From the NCBI RefSeq assembly GCF_042678305.1, contig NZ_JBHUDT010000001.1: 64,000 bases of DNA. The stretch is one strand, 5' to 3'. The notes under the pieces are model-generated. The model was given only the letters and a program-made list of their open reading frames with translations, was not told the origin of the DNA and made no database searches. Below are positions 33,428 through 43,242 of the stretch, one piece after another. Every line of letters starts with the position of its first letter. The first letter of the stretch is position 1. Position numbers and translations under genes: made by a program. Source of the stretch: Gelatiniphilus marinus. GTDB lineage: Bacteria; Bacteroidota; Bacteroidia; Flavobacteriales; Flavobacteriaceae.

Positions 33428-36211
33428 ATGATTACTAATATTTCGCAAATAAACCCAAAAAACAACATCATTATCAAAGGTGCAAAATTGCATAACTTAA
33501 AAAATATCGATGTTGTTATACCAAGAAACAAATTAGTGGTTGTTACTGGGTTATCGGGTTCCGGAAAATCCAGTTTGGCTTTCGATACGCTTTATGCCGA
33601 AGGGCAACGGCGCTACGTAGAAAGCTTATCGAGTTACGCCCGCCAGTTTTTGGGCAGGCTAAACAAGCCAAAAGTAGATTACATAAAAGGTATCGCCCCG
33701 GCCATTGCTATTGAGCAGAAAGTAAACTCAACCAATCCGCGATCAACCGTTGGAACAACAACCGAAATTTACGATTACTTAAAACTGTTGTTCGCCAGAA
33801 TAGGCAAAACCTATTCGCCAGTTTCTGGAAACCAAGTAAAAAAGGATACAGTTACCGATGTTTTAAATTATTTAAAAACATTTCCCGAAGGCGAAAAACT
33901 ATTGCTCCTCGCTCCTATCCACTTGGAAGAGGGTCGCACGCTGAGCGATAAACTCAAAGCATTAAACCAACAAGGTTATGCCAGAATTAAGGTTAATAAT
34001 GCAGTTATTAGAATTGATGAAGCAACGGCTATTTTAGATGAAAAAGACATTTTTTTAGTTGTTGATAGGATTATAGTACGGGACGATGAAGATTTTTTTA
34101 ATCGATTGGCCGATGCCACACAAACCGCTTTTTTTGAAGGCAAAGGCACCTGCATTGTTGAGACACTTTCTAAGAATAAACAACGCGAATTTAGCAACAC
34201 TTTTGAATTGGATGGCATTACTTTTTTAGAACCCAATGTGCATTTATTCAGTTTTAACAACCCTTACGGCGCCTGCCCGCAATGTGAAGGTTATGGTGAT
34301 ATTATTGGGATTGACGACGATTTGGTAATCCCCAACACCGGATTATCTATTTTCGAAAATGCCATTTTTCCGTGGCGCGGAGAAAGCATGAGCTGGTACA
34401 GAGACCAATTGGTAAACAATTCGCATAAATTCGATTTCCCGATCCACAAACCGTATTTCGAGTTAAGTGAAGCTCAAAAAGAACTTATTTGGACGGGCAA
34501 TAAACATTTTGAAGGATTAAATGCTTTTTTTGCCGAACTGGAATCCAAGGCCTATAAAATCCAAAACCGCGTGATGCTGTCGCGTTACCGCGGAAAAACA
34601 AAATGCAAAACCTGCAACGGTAAACGCTTGCGAATTGAAGCCAATTACGTAAAAATAGCAGGCGCAACCATTACAGATTTAGTTGAAATGCCTTTAGATA
34701 AATTGGCAATTTTCTTTAAACAATTAGATTTAAACAAACACGACAAAACCATAGCAAGCAGGCTCTTAGCAGAAATTAACAATAGGCTTTTATTTCTTGC
34801 GAATGTTGGTCTGGATTACTTGACTTTAAACAGAAAATCTAACACGCTTTCTGGTGGCGAAAGCCAGCGTATTAATCTCGCCACATCGTTAGGCAGCAGT
34901 TTGGTAGGCTCGATGTATATTTTAGACGAACCCAGTATTGGCCTTCATCCAAAAGACACCGAACGCCTAATACTGGTTTTAAAGCAACTGCGCAATTTAG
35001 GCAACACCGTAATTGTTGTAGAGCACGACGAAGATATTATGTTGGCCGCCGATAACATTATAGACATAGGTCCAGAAGCAGGAACTTTTGGTGGCCATGT
35101 GGTGGCTCATGGCACTTATGCCGATATTTTAAATTCGAACTCCTTAACGGCTCAATACCTGAATGATACCCTAAAAATTGAAATCCCTAAAACACGCAGA
35201 ACCTCTAAATATTATGTAGATATTATTGGAGCTCGCGAAAACAACTTAAAAAATATCGACGTTCGTTTTCCATTAGGTATGCTAACCGTTATTACAGGTG
35301 TTTCCGGTAGCGGAAAAAGTACACTTGTTAAAAAGGTTTTATACCCCGCTTTACAAAAAAAACTAACCGATTTTAGCGATAAACCCGAGCAGTTTTCAGC
35401 TTTAGAAGGTAATTTTGGTAACATAAACCATATTGAGTTTGTCGATCAAAATCCAATAGGACGCTCCTCACGCTCCAACCCAGTAACCTATATTAAAGCT
35501 TACGACGATATTCGTGCCTTATTTTCAAAACAGAAACTAAGCAATATTAGAAACTATCAGCCCAAACACTTTTCGTTTAACGTAGATGGCGGACGCTGTG
35601 AGACTTGCAAGGGCGAAGGTGAAGTAACCATTGAAATGCAATTTATGGCCGATGTGCACCTGCAATGCGAAACCTGTAAAGGAAAACGCTTTAAAAAAGA
35701 AGTGCTTGAGGTTACATTTGCCAATAAAAACATAGATGATATTTTAAACCTAACCATTGATGATGCCGTTGCATTTTTTGATGCTAATGCGCAAACAAAA
35801 ATAAAAAACAAGCTACAACCATTGCAAGATGTAGGCCTAGGCTACGTAACTTTAGGCCAAAGCTCTTCCACCCTTTCCGGTGGCGAAGCGCAGCGTATTA
35901 AACTCGCTTCGTTTTTAGGCAAGGGAAACACAAAGGAAAAAGCACTTTTTATTTTCGACGAGCCAACAACAGGTTTGCATTTTCACGATATCCAAAAACT
36001 TTTAAAATCGTTTAATGCCTTAATTGAAAAAGACCACTCCATCATTGTTGTTGAGCACAATTTAGAACTTATTAAATGTGCCGATTACATTATCGATTTG
36101 GGCCCAAAAGGTGGCGAAACTGGTGGAAACTTGGTTGCTACCGGAACACCCGAAGCCATTGTAAAAATTAAAGCTTCAGAAACGGGCAAGTATTTAAAAG
36201 AGAAGCTTTAA
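33428..36211 (+). CDS. uvrA: Excinuclease ABC subunit A
   Basis: A 927-residue DNA-damage recognition ATPase of nucleotide excision repair. Two ABC modules are present: Walker A GLSGSGKSSLAFDTL with LSGGESQRI, and GVSGSGKSTL with LSGGEAQRI; the D-loop boxes ILDEPSIGLH and IFDEPTTGLH follow. Zinc-finger motifs are CPQCEGYG with CKTCNGKR, and CETCKGEGE with CETCKGKR. Full family length. The ATG at 33428 is preferred over a TTG nine codons upstream, because that TTG lies inside a -7 box. Divergent from the sigma factor gene. Confidence 0.97.
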   Translation: MITNISQINPKNNIIIKGAKLHNLKNIDVVIPRNKLVVVTGLSGSGKSSLAFDTLYAEGQRRYVESLSSYARQFLGRLNKPKVDYIKGIAPAIAIEQKVNSTNPRSTVGTTTEIYDYLKLLFARIGKTYSPVSGNQVKKDTVTDVLNYLKTFPEGEKLLLLAPIHLEEGRTLSDKLKALNQQGYARIKVNNAVIRIDEATAILDEKDIFLVVDRIIVRDDEDFFNRLADATQTAFFEGKGTCIVETLSKNKQREFSNTFELDGITFLEPNVHLFSFNNPYGACPQCEGYGDIIGIDDDLVIPNTGLSIFENAIFPWRGESMSWYRDQLVNNSHKFDFPIHKPYFELSEAQKELIWTGNKHFEGLNAFFAELESKAYKIQNRVMLSRYRGKTKCKTCNGKRLRIEANYVKIAGATITDLVEMPLDKLAIFFKQLDLNKHDKTIASRLLAEINNRLLFLANVGLDYLTLNRKSNTLSGGESQRINLATSLGSSLVGSMYILDEPSIGLHPKDTERLILVLKQLRNLGNTVIVVEHDEDIMLAADNIIDIGPEAGTFGGHVVAHGTYADILNSNSLTAQYLNDTLKIEIPKTRRTSKYYVDIIGARENNLKNIDVRFPLGMLTVITGVSGSGKSTLVKKVLYPALQKKLTDFSDKPEQFSALEGNFGNINHIEFVDQNPIGRSSRSNPVTYIKAYDDIRALFSKQKLSNIRNYQPKHFSFNVDGGRCETCKGEGEVTIEMQFMADVHLQCETCKGKRFKKEVLEVTFANKNIDDILNLTIDDAVAFFDANAQTKIKNKLQPLQDVGLGYVTLGQSSSTLSGGEAQRIKLASFLGKGNTKEKALFIFDEPTTGLHFHDIQKLLKSFNALIEKDHSIIVVEHNLELIKCADYIIDLGPKGGETGGNLVATGTPEAIVKIKASETGKYLKEKL

Positions 36212-36226
36212 TAACAACACAATTTT

Positions 36227-36484
36227 TTGGGCGTTACCCCAAAAAGGGGTCGGGCTTTACACTATATCTTTTTAAAAAAGTCATTGCGAGGACAAAGGAC
36301 GTGGCAATCTGCAAAATTTAAGTTTCCCCAATCTTTATTACACGCAAGTTTTAAAAAGGATGCCGTTTCAATCCCTAACGCGCTTACTTGCTAGCTTATG
36401 TTTTTAAGCTGAAAGTTATTCTATTTTTAACAAGCTATTACTTAAACGTTAAAAAACTTTGTGCCTTAGCGTCTTTGCGCGAAA
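36227..36484. repeat. Mosaic of dispersed intergenic repeat sequences
   Basis: The gap after uvrA holds three repeat-like blocks. One (36227-36261) is GGGCGTTACCCC-AAAAA-GGGGTCGGGCT, with a hairpin at 36236-36250. One (36279-36311) starts GTCATTGCGAGGACAAAGGA and ends GTGGCAATCTG, with ATTGC/GCAAT arms. One (36450-36484) is AACTTTGTGCCTTAGCGTCT then TTGCGCG. From memory all three resemble sequences scattered between genes in flavobacterial genomes. No gene is seen. The first hairpin could also end uvrA transcription. Confidence 0.55.
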
Positions 36485-36489
36485 AAAAA

Positions 36490-37590
36490 TCAATAAAACA
36501 TAAAAGCAAAGATGCCTAAAATAACAACAGTTAATGGCGCCACGAATAATAAAAACAAAAACGACGACAAACTAGCTTTAAAAAATGTTTTAAACTTAGC
36601 TTGATTATAAAAGCGCTTTAGTGCCAAGTATAAATATATAAATGTAGAAAACGCAACCAACCAATCTATCCAGTCTGGAATATTTACAATAAAGTTAGCC
36701 CCAATAATTATACTAAAAACAGTAAATAAAAACGAAAAAAAATAAAAGCTAAATACCAAGTGGTGAGCATACAAGCCATGTTTTCTATATAAAATTTTAA
36801 GAATTAGCGCGAATATTGGCAATAAAAAAAACATGGCGATAGGAATCGTATCATAAAAGGTTTGCAAAATGCTACCTCCTTTTCTTGATTTATAAAACTT
36901 TAGCACTTGCTTATATAATTTCCTTTTAAAAAAACCGGCATCACTGGGCATTCCCATGGCTTCGTAAAGCTCATTATCCGGCGCACCCAAGGCTATTAAA
37001 GAATCAATAGATTTTGTATTAAAGTCAAAATTAACCATCCCATTGTTTCTAAAATCTTCAGCATTTACAAGAGAATCCATTTGTTCTTCAGAAAAACCAT
37101 GAATAAATTTATTATCCTTCAAAGTCTTACGGAGTTCAGCACGCGCTAAAGAATCTTCTACTTTCTGTTTTGCTAATTGAACAGCTTTTATAGAATCTCT
37201 AACATGTTCATCTTCTATCTTATCAATTTTATTTTCTTTTTTAAGTGTTTTAGCAAGATTTTCATCAAGTGTTTGAATTTGACTTTTTTGGATAAATGAA
37301 AACAAAAAGAAAAACACCACAGCAATAAACAAATACATTTGTGCCGGATGCAAATACAACAAGCGTTTACCTTCAATAAACTTACTTGCTAAATACCCCG
37401 GTTTAAACAAAAGCGGAAAAAAGCTTTTAAAAAAGCGCGCATCAAACGAAAAATAGTTGCTTATTGTGTTATAAAACAAAACGCCAAGAGTAAGCTCGTC
37501 TTTTGCTTTTTGCCCGCAATGCGGACAAAACCTAAAGTCTTCTTCAAAATTTTCTTCGCAATTTTTACAGGTTTCGTATTGTTTTTTCAT
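36490..37590 (-). CDS. DUF3667-type zinc-ribbon membrane protein
   Basis: A 366-residue protein. It begins with a zinc ribbon (YETCKNCEENF, FRFCPHCGQKAKDE) and then has a conserved TISNYFSFDARFFKSFFPLL amphipathic segment and a LLFKPGYLASKFIEGKRLLY loop. One membrane helix follows (YLFIAVVFFFLFSFI), then a long charged soluble region (about residues 105-230) and three to four C-terminal membrane helices (TIPIAMFFLLPIFALILKIL and others). Function unknown in the family. A TACGTTTG box lies 51-58 bases upstream. Confidence 0.82.
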   Translation of the reverse strand: MKKQYETCKNCEENFEEDFRFCPHCGQKAKDELTLGVLFYNTISNYFSFDARFFKSFFPLLFKPGYLASKFIEGKRLLYLHPAQMYLFIAVVFFFLFSFIQKSQIQTLDENLAKTLKKENKIDKIEDEHVRDSIKAVQLAKQKVEDSLARAELRKTLKDNKFIHGFSEEQMDSLVNAEDFRNNGMVNFDFNTKSIDSLIALGAPDNELYEAMGMPSDAGFFKRKLYKQVLKFYKSRKGGSILQTFYDTIPIAMFFLLPIFALILKILYRKHGLYAHHLVFSFYFFSFLFTVFSIIIGANFIVNIPDWIDWLVAFSTFIYLYLALKRFYNQAKFKTFFKASLSSFLFLLFVAPLTVVILGIFAFMFY

Positions 37591-37640
37591 TTAAAATGAT
37601 TGGCTTCTATAAAAGTAAAAAAAAGTAACCACAAAATTAA

Positions 37641-37648
37641 CAAACGTA
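37641..37648 (-). promoter_or_regulatory. Candidate -7 box of the DUF3667 gene
   Basis: On the minus strand TACGTTTG fits TAnnTTTG, about 51 bases before the start at 37590. No -33 box is clear. Confidence 0.35.
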
Positions 37649-37793
37649 AAATCTTAGCAATTAAATACTTACATTTTTGGCACATTAATTGAAAACTACA
37701 AAACAATAGCGTAAGCCGAAAAGCTAAAAGCCCCTCGATAGTAACGGGGAGTTAAAAAATTTCGGAATTATTAATTAAAATCCTATACTGATT

Positions 37794-38501
37794 ATGAAAA
37801 GATCTTTACTAGTATTTGCAGGCTTGTTAATAGGATTAACATCCGCATCGGCAACAGAGCTAAACCACCAAGACCAAAAAACCAAATTAGATAAAACAAA
37901 ACGCTACCGTTACGCACAACCTATTATGTTTATTGAGCGCGGTGTCGAGTTTTTGGTTTTCCCAGACGGAAGCTTCGATTTTAATACCAATTTCGAAAAC
38001 AGGTTTAATAACGATTCGTATTATAAAAAACGGGCTTCTAAAAGACGTAACACAAACAATACTTATGGTGCACCTGGGAAACGTGTTAAATATTCATCTA
38101 AAAGATATAGAAACAGAGGTGTTTTAATCTCGCATGACAGAAATGGCAAAGTAAGGCGAATTGGTAATCTGTTTTTAAATTACGACAGGCGCGGAAAACT
38201 TAAACGTGTTGGTTCCATTTATATAAACTACAAGCGTAACGGCACTTTAACCCAAGTTGGTGGTTTAAAAGTTAAATATAACCCTTGGGGAGAAATTGTT
38301 TATACCCACGGACAAGTAAACCGTTATAGCTACAGCTGTAATATTTGTGGTATTAGCGCTTGTAATACGAACCATAACCACAGAGATAATGATTATGGCG
38401 ATGACTACGATTGGTACGATGATAATGTTTATGATGACGACAATCATTACTATTACAAACAGAATGGTAAAGTAAAAAAGAATAAAAAGAACAAATATTA
38501 A
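37794..38501 (+). CDS. Secreted basic/acidic repeat protein of unknown function
   Basis: A 235-residue protein with a signal peptide (SLLVFAGLLIGLTSASA). The mature part has a conserved VEFLVFPDGSFDFNTNF segment, a very basic linker and three short beta-type repeats (ISHDRNGKVRRIGNLFLNYD, RRGKLKRVGSIYINYK, NGTLTQVGGLKVKYN). The tail changes character: a Cys/His cluster CNICGISACNTNHNHRD, then Asp/Tyr-rich text and a lysine end, which could bind metal. It is alone between divergent and convergent neighbours. Confidence 0.8.
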   Translation: MKRSLLVFAGLLIGLTSASATELNHQDQKTKLDKTKRYRYAQPIMFIERGVEFLVFPDGSFDFNTNFENRFNNDSYYKKRASKRRNTNNTYGAPGKRVKYSSKRYRNRGVLISHDRNGKVRRIGNLFLNYDRRGKLKRVGSIYINYKRNGTLTQVGGLKVKYNPWGEIVYTHGQVNRYSYSCNICGISACNTNHNHRDNDYGDDYDWYDDNVYDDDNHYYYKQNGKVKKNKKNKY

Positions 38502-38523
38502 CCCCTTTTTTTGCCCTCAAAAA

Positions 38524-38561
38524 AAAAATCCCCTTTAACTAAAATGTTTAAGGGGATTTTT
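38524..38561. terminator. Bidirectional terminator
   Basis: The stem AAAAATCCCCTT/AAGGGGATTTTT lies between the convergent stops at 38501 and 38581. It has A-runs before and T-runs after on both strands, so it can serve both genes. Confidence 0.8.
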
Positions 38562-38580
38562 AATTAAGCTTTAAGATAAA

Positions 38581-39981
38581 CTATTTCAAAATTGCTAATG
38601 GCTCAGTAGTTTTCCATTTACCTCTTGTAAAATCTGGGAAAGCTTGTGGTGCACCACCTTGTTCTACCGATCTTTCGCTTAGCGGCGTAACAGCGCTCCA
38701 ATGGCAACCCTCGTAAACATTTTGATCTAAAGGTTCGCCGTTGCGCAAGCATTCAACAATCCTGAAAAGCATCATAAAATCCATACCGCCGTGGCCACCC
38801 ATTTTTCTGGCTAGCGCACCTACACGCTTGTATAAAGGATGCTCGTATTTTTCATATATCTTTTCCAATTGCTCACCTTGAGCCCATCTGTGGTGGTCTT
38901 TTGTAACGCCTTCTACACCGCCTTCTAAAGCAACTCGTGTTGGGAAGCCGGCTAAAGTACCTTTTGTGCCCTGCACCAAATTATGGCGGGAATAGGGTCG
39001 CGGGCTGGTTTCGTCCCATTGTACCATTATGGTTCTGCCCAAAGTGGTTTTAATAATAGACGTATTCATGTCGCCACCTTTATAATCGAGCTTATTCCAT
39101 TTATGGTCTTCGGCATAATTTTTCTTAGCATAGGCTTTTCTGCCCAACGCTGGCGTGGAAAACGAAACCAAGCTGTTAAAATTATCTTCGCCTCTGGCCA
39201 AATTCATATATTGTGCTACTGGCCCTAGACCGTGCGTTGGATATAGGTTTCCGTTTCTTTTAGCATAATGCGGTGTTCTCCAAGATCCTGTGCCTCTTTC
39301 CTGCTCTTCCATTTGGAATCTTAGTTCGTGTATATAAGATGCTTCGCCATGTAAAATATCGCCAATAACACCTTGCCTGCACATGTTTAAATACAAAAGC
39401 TCATCTCTTCCGTAGTTCACATTTTCTAACATCATGCAGTGTTTTTGGGTTTGCTCTGATGTAAATACAATATCCCACATTTCTTCTAAAGTTAACGCCA
39501 TAGGCACTTCAACAAAAGCATGAGCACCTTTTTTCATGGACTCAATGGCCATTGGTGCATGGTTTTTCCAATTAGTGGAAATAAATACCGCGTCTGGTTT
39601 TACTTGGTCCAGCATGGTTCTCCATTTATCTTCTCCACCATGGTAAACCGCTATGTTTTTATGCCGCGAACCTTTGCCTATAGCTTTACATTTATCGGCA
39701 GATCTATTGGCCCAATCTTCGTACAAATCGCTAATAGCAACAATTTCTGTGCCTTCGATAGTCGCCAGCTGAGTGGCATGTCCGCTGCCACGTGCACCAA
39801 CACCAATTAGCGCAATACGTACTTTATTTAATTTAGGCGCGGCAAATCCGCCCATGTATTTGCTAACGTCTTCAAAAAAAGGGTTATTGGTGGCATAAGA
39901 TGGCAACATGCTTCCTAAGCCTAGTGCTACACCAGAAAGTGATGTTTTTTTTATAAAACTTCTTCGATCAAATTTATTCAT
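38581..39981 (-). CDS. Tat-exported Gfo/Idh/MocA oxidoreductase (GH109-like)
   Basis: A 466-residue protein. The N-terminus DRRSFIKKTSLSGVALGLG is a twin-arginine signal. The NAD-binding site is RIALIGVGARGSGHATQL (about 55-72). Downstream are AFVEVPMALTLEEMWD and THGLGPVAQYMNLARGEDNF, which match the GH109 group (alpha-N-acetylgalactosaminidases that use NAD in catalysis), and DFMMLFRIVECLRNGEPLDQ. Family length is normal. Likely a periplasmic or exported glycoside-active enzyme; the exact sugar is not certain. No transporter or other glycosidase is adjacent. Confidence 0.88.
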   Translation of the reverse strand: MNKFDRRSFIKKTSLSGVALGLGSMLPSYATNNPFFEDVSKYMGGFAAPKLNKVRIALIGVGARGSGHATQLATIEGTEIVAISDLYEDWANRSADKCKAIGKGSRHKNIAVYHGGEDKWRTMLDQVKPDAVFISTNWKNHAPMAIESMKKGAHAFVEVPMALTLEEMWDIVFTSEQTQKHCMMLENVNYGRDELLYLNMCRQGVIGDILHGEASYIHELRFQMEEQERGTGSWRTPHYAKRNGNLYPTHGLGPVAQYMNLARGEDNFNSLVSFSTPALGRKAYAKKNYAEDHKWNKLDYKGGDMNTSIIKTTLGRTIMVQWDETSPRPYSRHNLVQGTKGTLAGFPTRVALEGGVEGVTKDHHRWAQGEQLEKIYEKYEHPLYKRVGALARKMGGHGGMDFMMLFRIVECLRNGEPLDQNVYEGCHWSAVTPLSERSVEQGGAPQAFPDFTRGKWKTTEPLAILK

Positions 39982-40357
39982 TTATATAATATTTAAATGT
40001 TTAATTTTTTTTTATAATGAATTTTGAAAAATAGTTAATTTTTTCAATTTCCTGCAAATACTTTTTTGACATTTACCAATAGGGATTTGTAATAGTTGCC
40101 CTAAAGGATTTGCAATAGCAACACCTCGTTAAACTAAAAAACCTTGGGACTTATTTTTCTATGAACCGTAAATTGGCAATGTTACTGATTGAAACATTGA
40201 AATACCATGATTAACCATTACACCAAATACTTAAAAAAACACTGTCGCAATATACCAAGTAAAGCTTTGGCAAAGCCCAAATATACAAAGTTTGTTTTAA
40301 AGTTATAATTTATAGACCACTTGAAAATACTTATTTTTACCATTTAAAAACTACAAT
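39982..40357. other. Intergenic stretch of 376 bases
   Basis: No gene-like frame is seen. It holds two 13-base near-identical direct repeats, GGATTTGTAATAG (40083-40095) and GGATTTGCAATAG (40106-40118), with starts 23 bases apart, which might be a regulator site. No convincing TAnnTTTG promoter box for either divergent gene was found. Confidence 0.5.
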
Positions 40358-41122
40358 TTGAAAAAAGCTGCACTTAAAGAATTTCTGGATGCTAAAGTCA
40401 ACCAATACAACAACCCAAAGTTTATTGAAACCGACCCCATAAAAATACCGCATAAATTCGATAACAAAGAAGATATTGAAATAGCTGGTTTTTTAACGTC
40501 TACCATAGCTTGGGGAAACCGCAAAAGCATTATCAACAATGCAAATCGTTTGATGGAGTTATTGGATAATGCGCCGTACGATTTTGTTTTAAACCATAGC
40601 CAAACAGATTTAGACAAATTACTGCCCTTTGTACACCGCACCTTTAACGGAGACGATTGTGCACAGTTTATAAAGTGCCTTAGGCACATTTATTTAAACC
40701 ACTCTGGTTTGGAATCTGTGTTTGCAAAACATGCCGAAACCAATTCACTTCAAAAATCTATTTCAAATTTTAAGTCTGTTTTTTTTGAAATTGAACATTT
40801 ACAGCGTACCAAAAAACATGTAAGCGATCCGCTGAAAAATTCGGCAGCAAAACGTATTAACATGTTTTTGCGCTGGATGGTAAGAAACGATAGTGCTGGT
40901 GTAGATTTTGGTATTTGGAATAGTGTTTCCCCAACTCAACTCTCTTGCCCTTTGGATGTGCATAGTGGCAATGTAGCAAGAAAACTGGGGTTGCTGAATA
41001 GAAAACAAAATGATGCAAAAGCACTTTTAGAGTTAGATACCAATTTACGCAAACTTGACCCCAAAGACCCGGTAAAATACGATTTTGCCTTATTTGGCCT
41101 GGGTGTTTTTGAGGGGTTTTAA
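40358..41122 (+). CDS. TIGR02757/DUF2400 family protein
   Basis: A 254-residue conserved Bacteroidota protein that probably starts with TTG: the residues right after it (KKAALKEFLDAKVNQYN) match the family start, and the next ATG lies far inside. Motifs include DIEIAGFLTSTIAWGNRKSI, KRINMFLRWMVRNDSAGVDF, CPLDVHSGNVARKLGLL and DFALFGLGVFEGF. The helical layout with a GVDFGIW segment has a DNA-glycosylase-like feel, but no reaction is established. Confidence 0.87.
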   Translation: MKKAALKEFLDAKVNQYNNPKFIETDPIKIPHKFDNKEDIEIAGFLTSTIAWGNRKSIINNANRLMELLDNAPYDFVLNHSQTDLDKLLPFVHRTFNGDDCAQFIKCLRHIYLNHSGLESVFAKHAETNSLQKSISNFKSVFFEIEHLQRTKKHVSDPLKNSAAKRINMFLRWMVRNDSAGVDFGIWNSVSPTQLSCPLDVHSGNVARKLGLLNRKQNDAKALLELDTNLRKLDPKDPVKYDFALFGLGVFEGF

Positions 41123-41131
41123 ATTTTCGCC

Positions 41132-41150
41132 AGAGCTTGAAGCTCTTTTT
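41132..41150 (+). terminator. Hairpin with T-run after the TIGR02757 gene
   Basis: The stem AGAGC/GCTCT with loop TTGAA is followed by five T, about 10 bases after the stop at 41122. The stem is short. Confidence 0.5.
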
Positions 41151-41249
41151 GTGTTGATGCGCCATGCAAAAAACAATACGATTGACAAACCAACTGTTCA
41201 TCAATCGTTATACTCAATAGGATTTAAATATACTTAACCTAAAAAAACT

Positions 41250-43142
41250 TTAACCTTTTAACCAAGCATCTCGCAAACTTTTTTGGGCAAGGGTAGCATC
41301 TTCTTTTTCAAAAATACCGGTTCCGGTGGTGTAGGTTTTTGTGGTTTTGGTTTTTATTATTACCTCTTCTCCTGCTCTGATTAATACCACTTCAACATCC
41401 ATATCGGGTTTCCAAGAAAAAACACTTTGCAACACATTGTTTGCATTTTGCATAGTTAGAACGGTTCCATTTATAGATTTTATAACGTCGTTTGGCTGGG
41501 CGCCGTTGTCTGCCCAAAAGCTGTTTTCTGCTACCATTTCTGTAAAAAATATGGTGCCTTGTTGCGGGTTTCCACTAACAATTGGCGCACCATCCATTAA
41601 TATGTAATTGGTCTCTACTTTTCCTTCTCCAATTTCGAGTCCTACTTTTTCAAAAAAGTTGTTGTAGTTAATGGGTATATCGCCTATAACGTGGTCGTCG
41701 AAAAACTCACGTAACGAGGGGTAAGTCATCGCTACGATTTCATCAATTAATTTGTCGTCTTCAAAAGGTTTGTTTTTTCCGTATTTGTTAGACAGTTCCT
41801 TCATTAAAGATAAAATACCCCTGTTGCCATTACTTTCTTCGCGCATTAAAATATCTATGCACATTCCAATTAAAGCGCCTTTATGGTACACGTTTAAATA
41901 TTGGTCTTTGTATGGGGCTTTTAGGACGTTTTCGCTCATAATGGTAAAACTCATGGCATCGTCCATTTGCGAAGCCGCCTGTATTTTACCCATCATTTTA
42001 TTGTAAAAAGAAGTCTCGTTAACCAGACCTTCGCTAATTTGAAATAATGATGCAAAATATTCGGTTACCCCTTCGTACATCCACAAATGCTTAGAAAAAG
42101 TTGGGTTGTTATAATCAAAATAATGCACATCTTCAGAGTGTACGCTTAACGGTGTTACAATATGGAAAAACTCGTGCGACACCACATCTACCATACCTTC
42201 TTCGAGGGCTTCTTTAGGCATGTTTTCTGGCATAACCACTACGGTTGACGTGTGGTGCTCTAAGGCCCCGAAACCCTTTGGCGAAGTTTCTTCCCCGTCA
42301 GACAGATACAAATAAATATCGTATCGTGCTGTGGTATCAATATCGCCTAAATAGGCTTTTTGGGCTTGCATCATTTTAAGAATGGTTTCTTTTAACGATT
42401 TAGCCGAATGTATTTTATTGGGAGAATACACACTTAGTACAATTTTAATATCGCCTACCATAAACTCTTCAACGTCCATGTTGCCATACATCATGGGGTT
42501 ATCGGTAATATCAAAATACCGTGGGGCAAAATAGCTGGTAGTTGTATTTTTACCGTCTTCGCTTAATCGAGACCCCATTTTTTGTAATGCCGAAGTACGT
42601 AAAAAATCGGTTGGTGCCGTTACTTCTAATTTGTATTGATTGTTTTTTAACGAATCGAAATATCCTATAAACCCGTGTAAATTCAATACGTAATTTTCTG
42701 GTTCTATATTGGTGCCTGCTGGCGAAAACGGTGTGTCTTTACCAATGCCTCCTTCTTTTTCAATATCAAAAGTGTCATTAACCAAATACGTAATCTTATC
42801 AAGTTGTGTTGCATTTGTAATCGTCCAAGAATTGGTATCGGTTTTTGTTACAGCCATTTCGTTTCCTTGGTAATCATAGGCTTTAAAACTGTCTATATAT
42901 TTACCAAAATCGCTTACAGAATAAGTGCCCTGTACCACTTTTGGCAATCGGTACGTTACCGTTTCAATAGTAAAACGGCCGGGGTTAATGGTAACCGGGG
43001 CTTTATCGTTTTCTACTTTGTCTAAATGTATTGCCGTTTCAATGGGCAAACTTATTGCTAAATCGTTAACAGTTTGTTTTGTTGCGCTACAACTTGCCAA
43101 TAAAACACCTGTAAATAAGGCGATTAACATTCTTGTTTTCAT
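41250..43142 (-). CDS. M61-family metallopeptidase lipoprotein with PDZ domain
   Basis: A 630-residue exported lipoprotein (LIALFTGVLLASCS, lipobox Cys18). The N-terminal beta domain is followed by the zinc site HEFFH (323-327) and the third ligand Glu357 in LWMYEGVTEYFASLF, characteristic of M61 glycyl aminopeptidases. Near the C-terminus, AENSFWADNGAQPNDVIKSI is the core of a PDZ domain. GFGALEHHTST lies before the active site as in the family. Likely envelope-attached and facing the periplasm. Single gene, divergent from the glycosyltransferase. Confidence 0.92.
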   Translation of the reverse strand: MKTRMLIALFTGVLLASCSATKQTVNDLAISLPIETAIHLDKVENDKAPVTINPGRFTIETVTYRLPKVVQGTYSVSDFGKYIDSFKAYDYQGNEMAVTKTDTNSWTITNATQLDKITYLVNDTFDIEKEGGIGKDTPFSPAGTNIEPENYVLNLHGFIGYFDSLKNNQYKLEVTAPTDFLRTSALQKMGSRLSEDGKNTTTSYFAPRYFDITDNPMMYGNMDVEEFMVGDIKIVLSVYSPNKIHSAKSLKETILKMMQAQKAYLGDIDTTARYDIYLYLSDGEETSPKGFGALEHHTSTVVVMPENMPKEALEEGMVDVVSHEFFHIVTPLSVHSEDVHYFDYNNPTFSKHLWMYEGVTEYFASLFQISEGLVNETSFYNKMMGKIQAASQMDDAMSFTIMSENVLKAPYKDQYLNVYHKGALIGMCIDILMREESNGNRGILSLMKELSNKYGKNKPFEDDKLIDEIVAMTYPSLREFFDDHVIGDIPINYNNFFEKVGLEIGEGKVETNYILMDGAPIVSGNPQQGTIFFTEMVAENSFWADNGAQPNDVIKSINGTVLTMQNANNVLQSVFSWKPDMDVEVVLIRAGEEVIIKTKTTKTYTTGTGIFEKEDATLAQKSLRDAWLKG

Positions 43143-43242
43143 ATCTATTTTATATTGTTATAAATCGATGCCGAAAATACCATTATGTTACCATGTCTGC
43201 TCTTAAGATTCTGTTAAAAGATGAATTGTGTATTTTAGCAGC

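Noticed and set aside
33428..36211. Many antisense open frames inside uvrA and other long genes
   Set aside because: They are shadows of strongly coding sequence and carry no recognisable protein features.
36236..36250. A dedicated uvrA terminator
   Set aside because: The short hairpin is embedded in a repeat-like element and has no T-run after it; termination there is possible but not supported.
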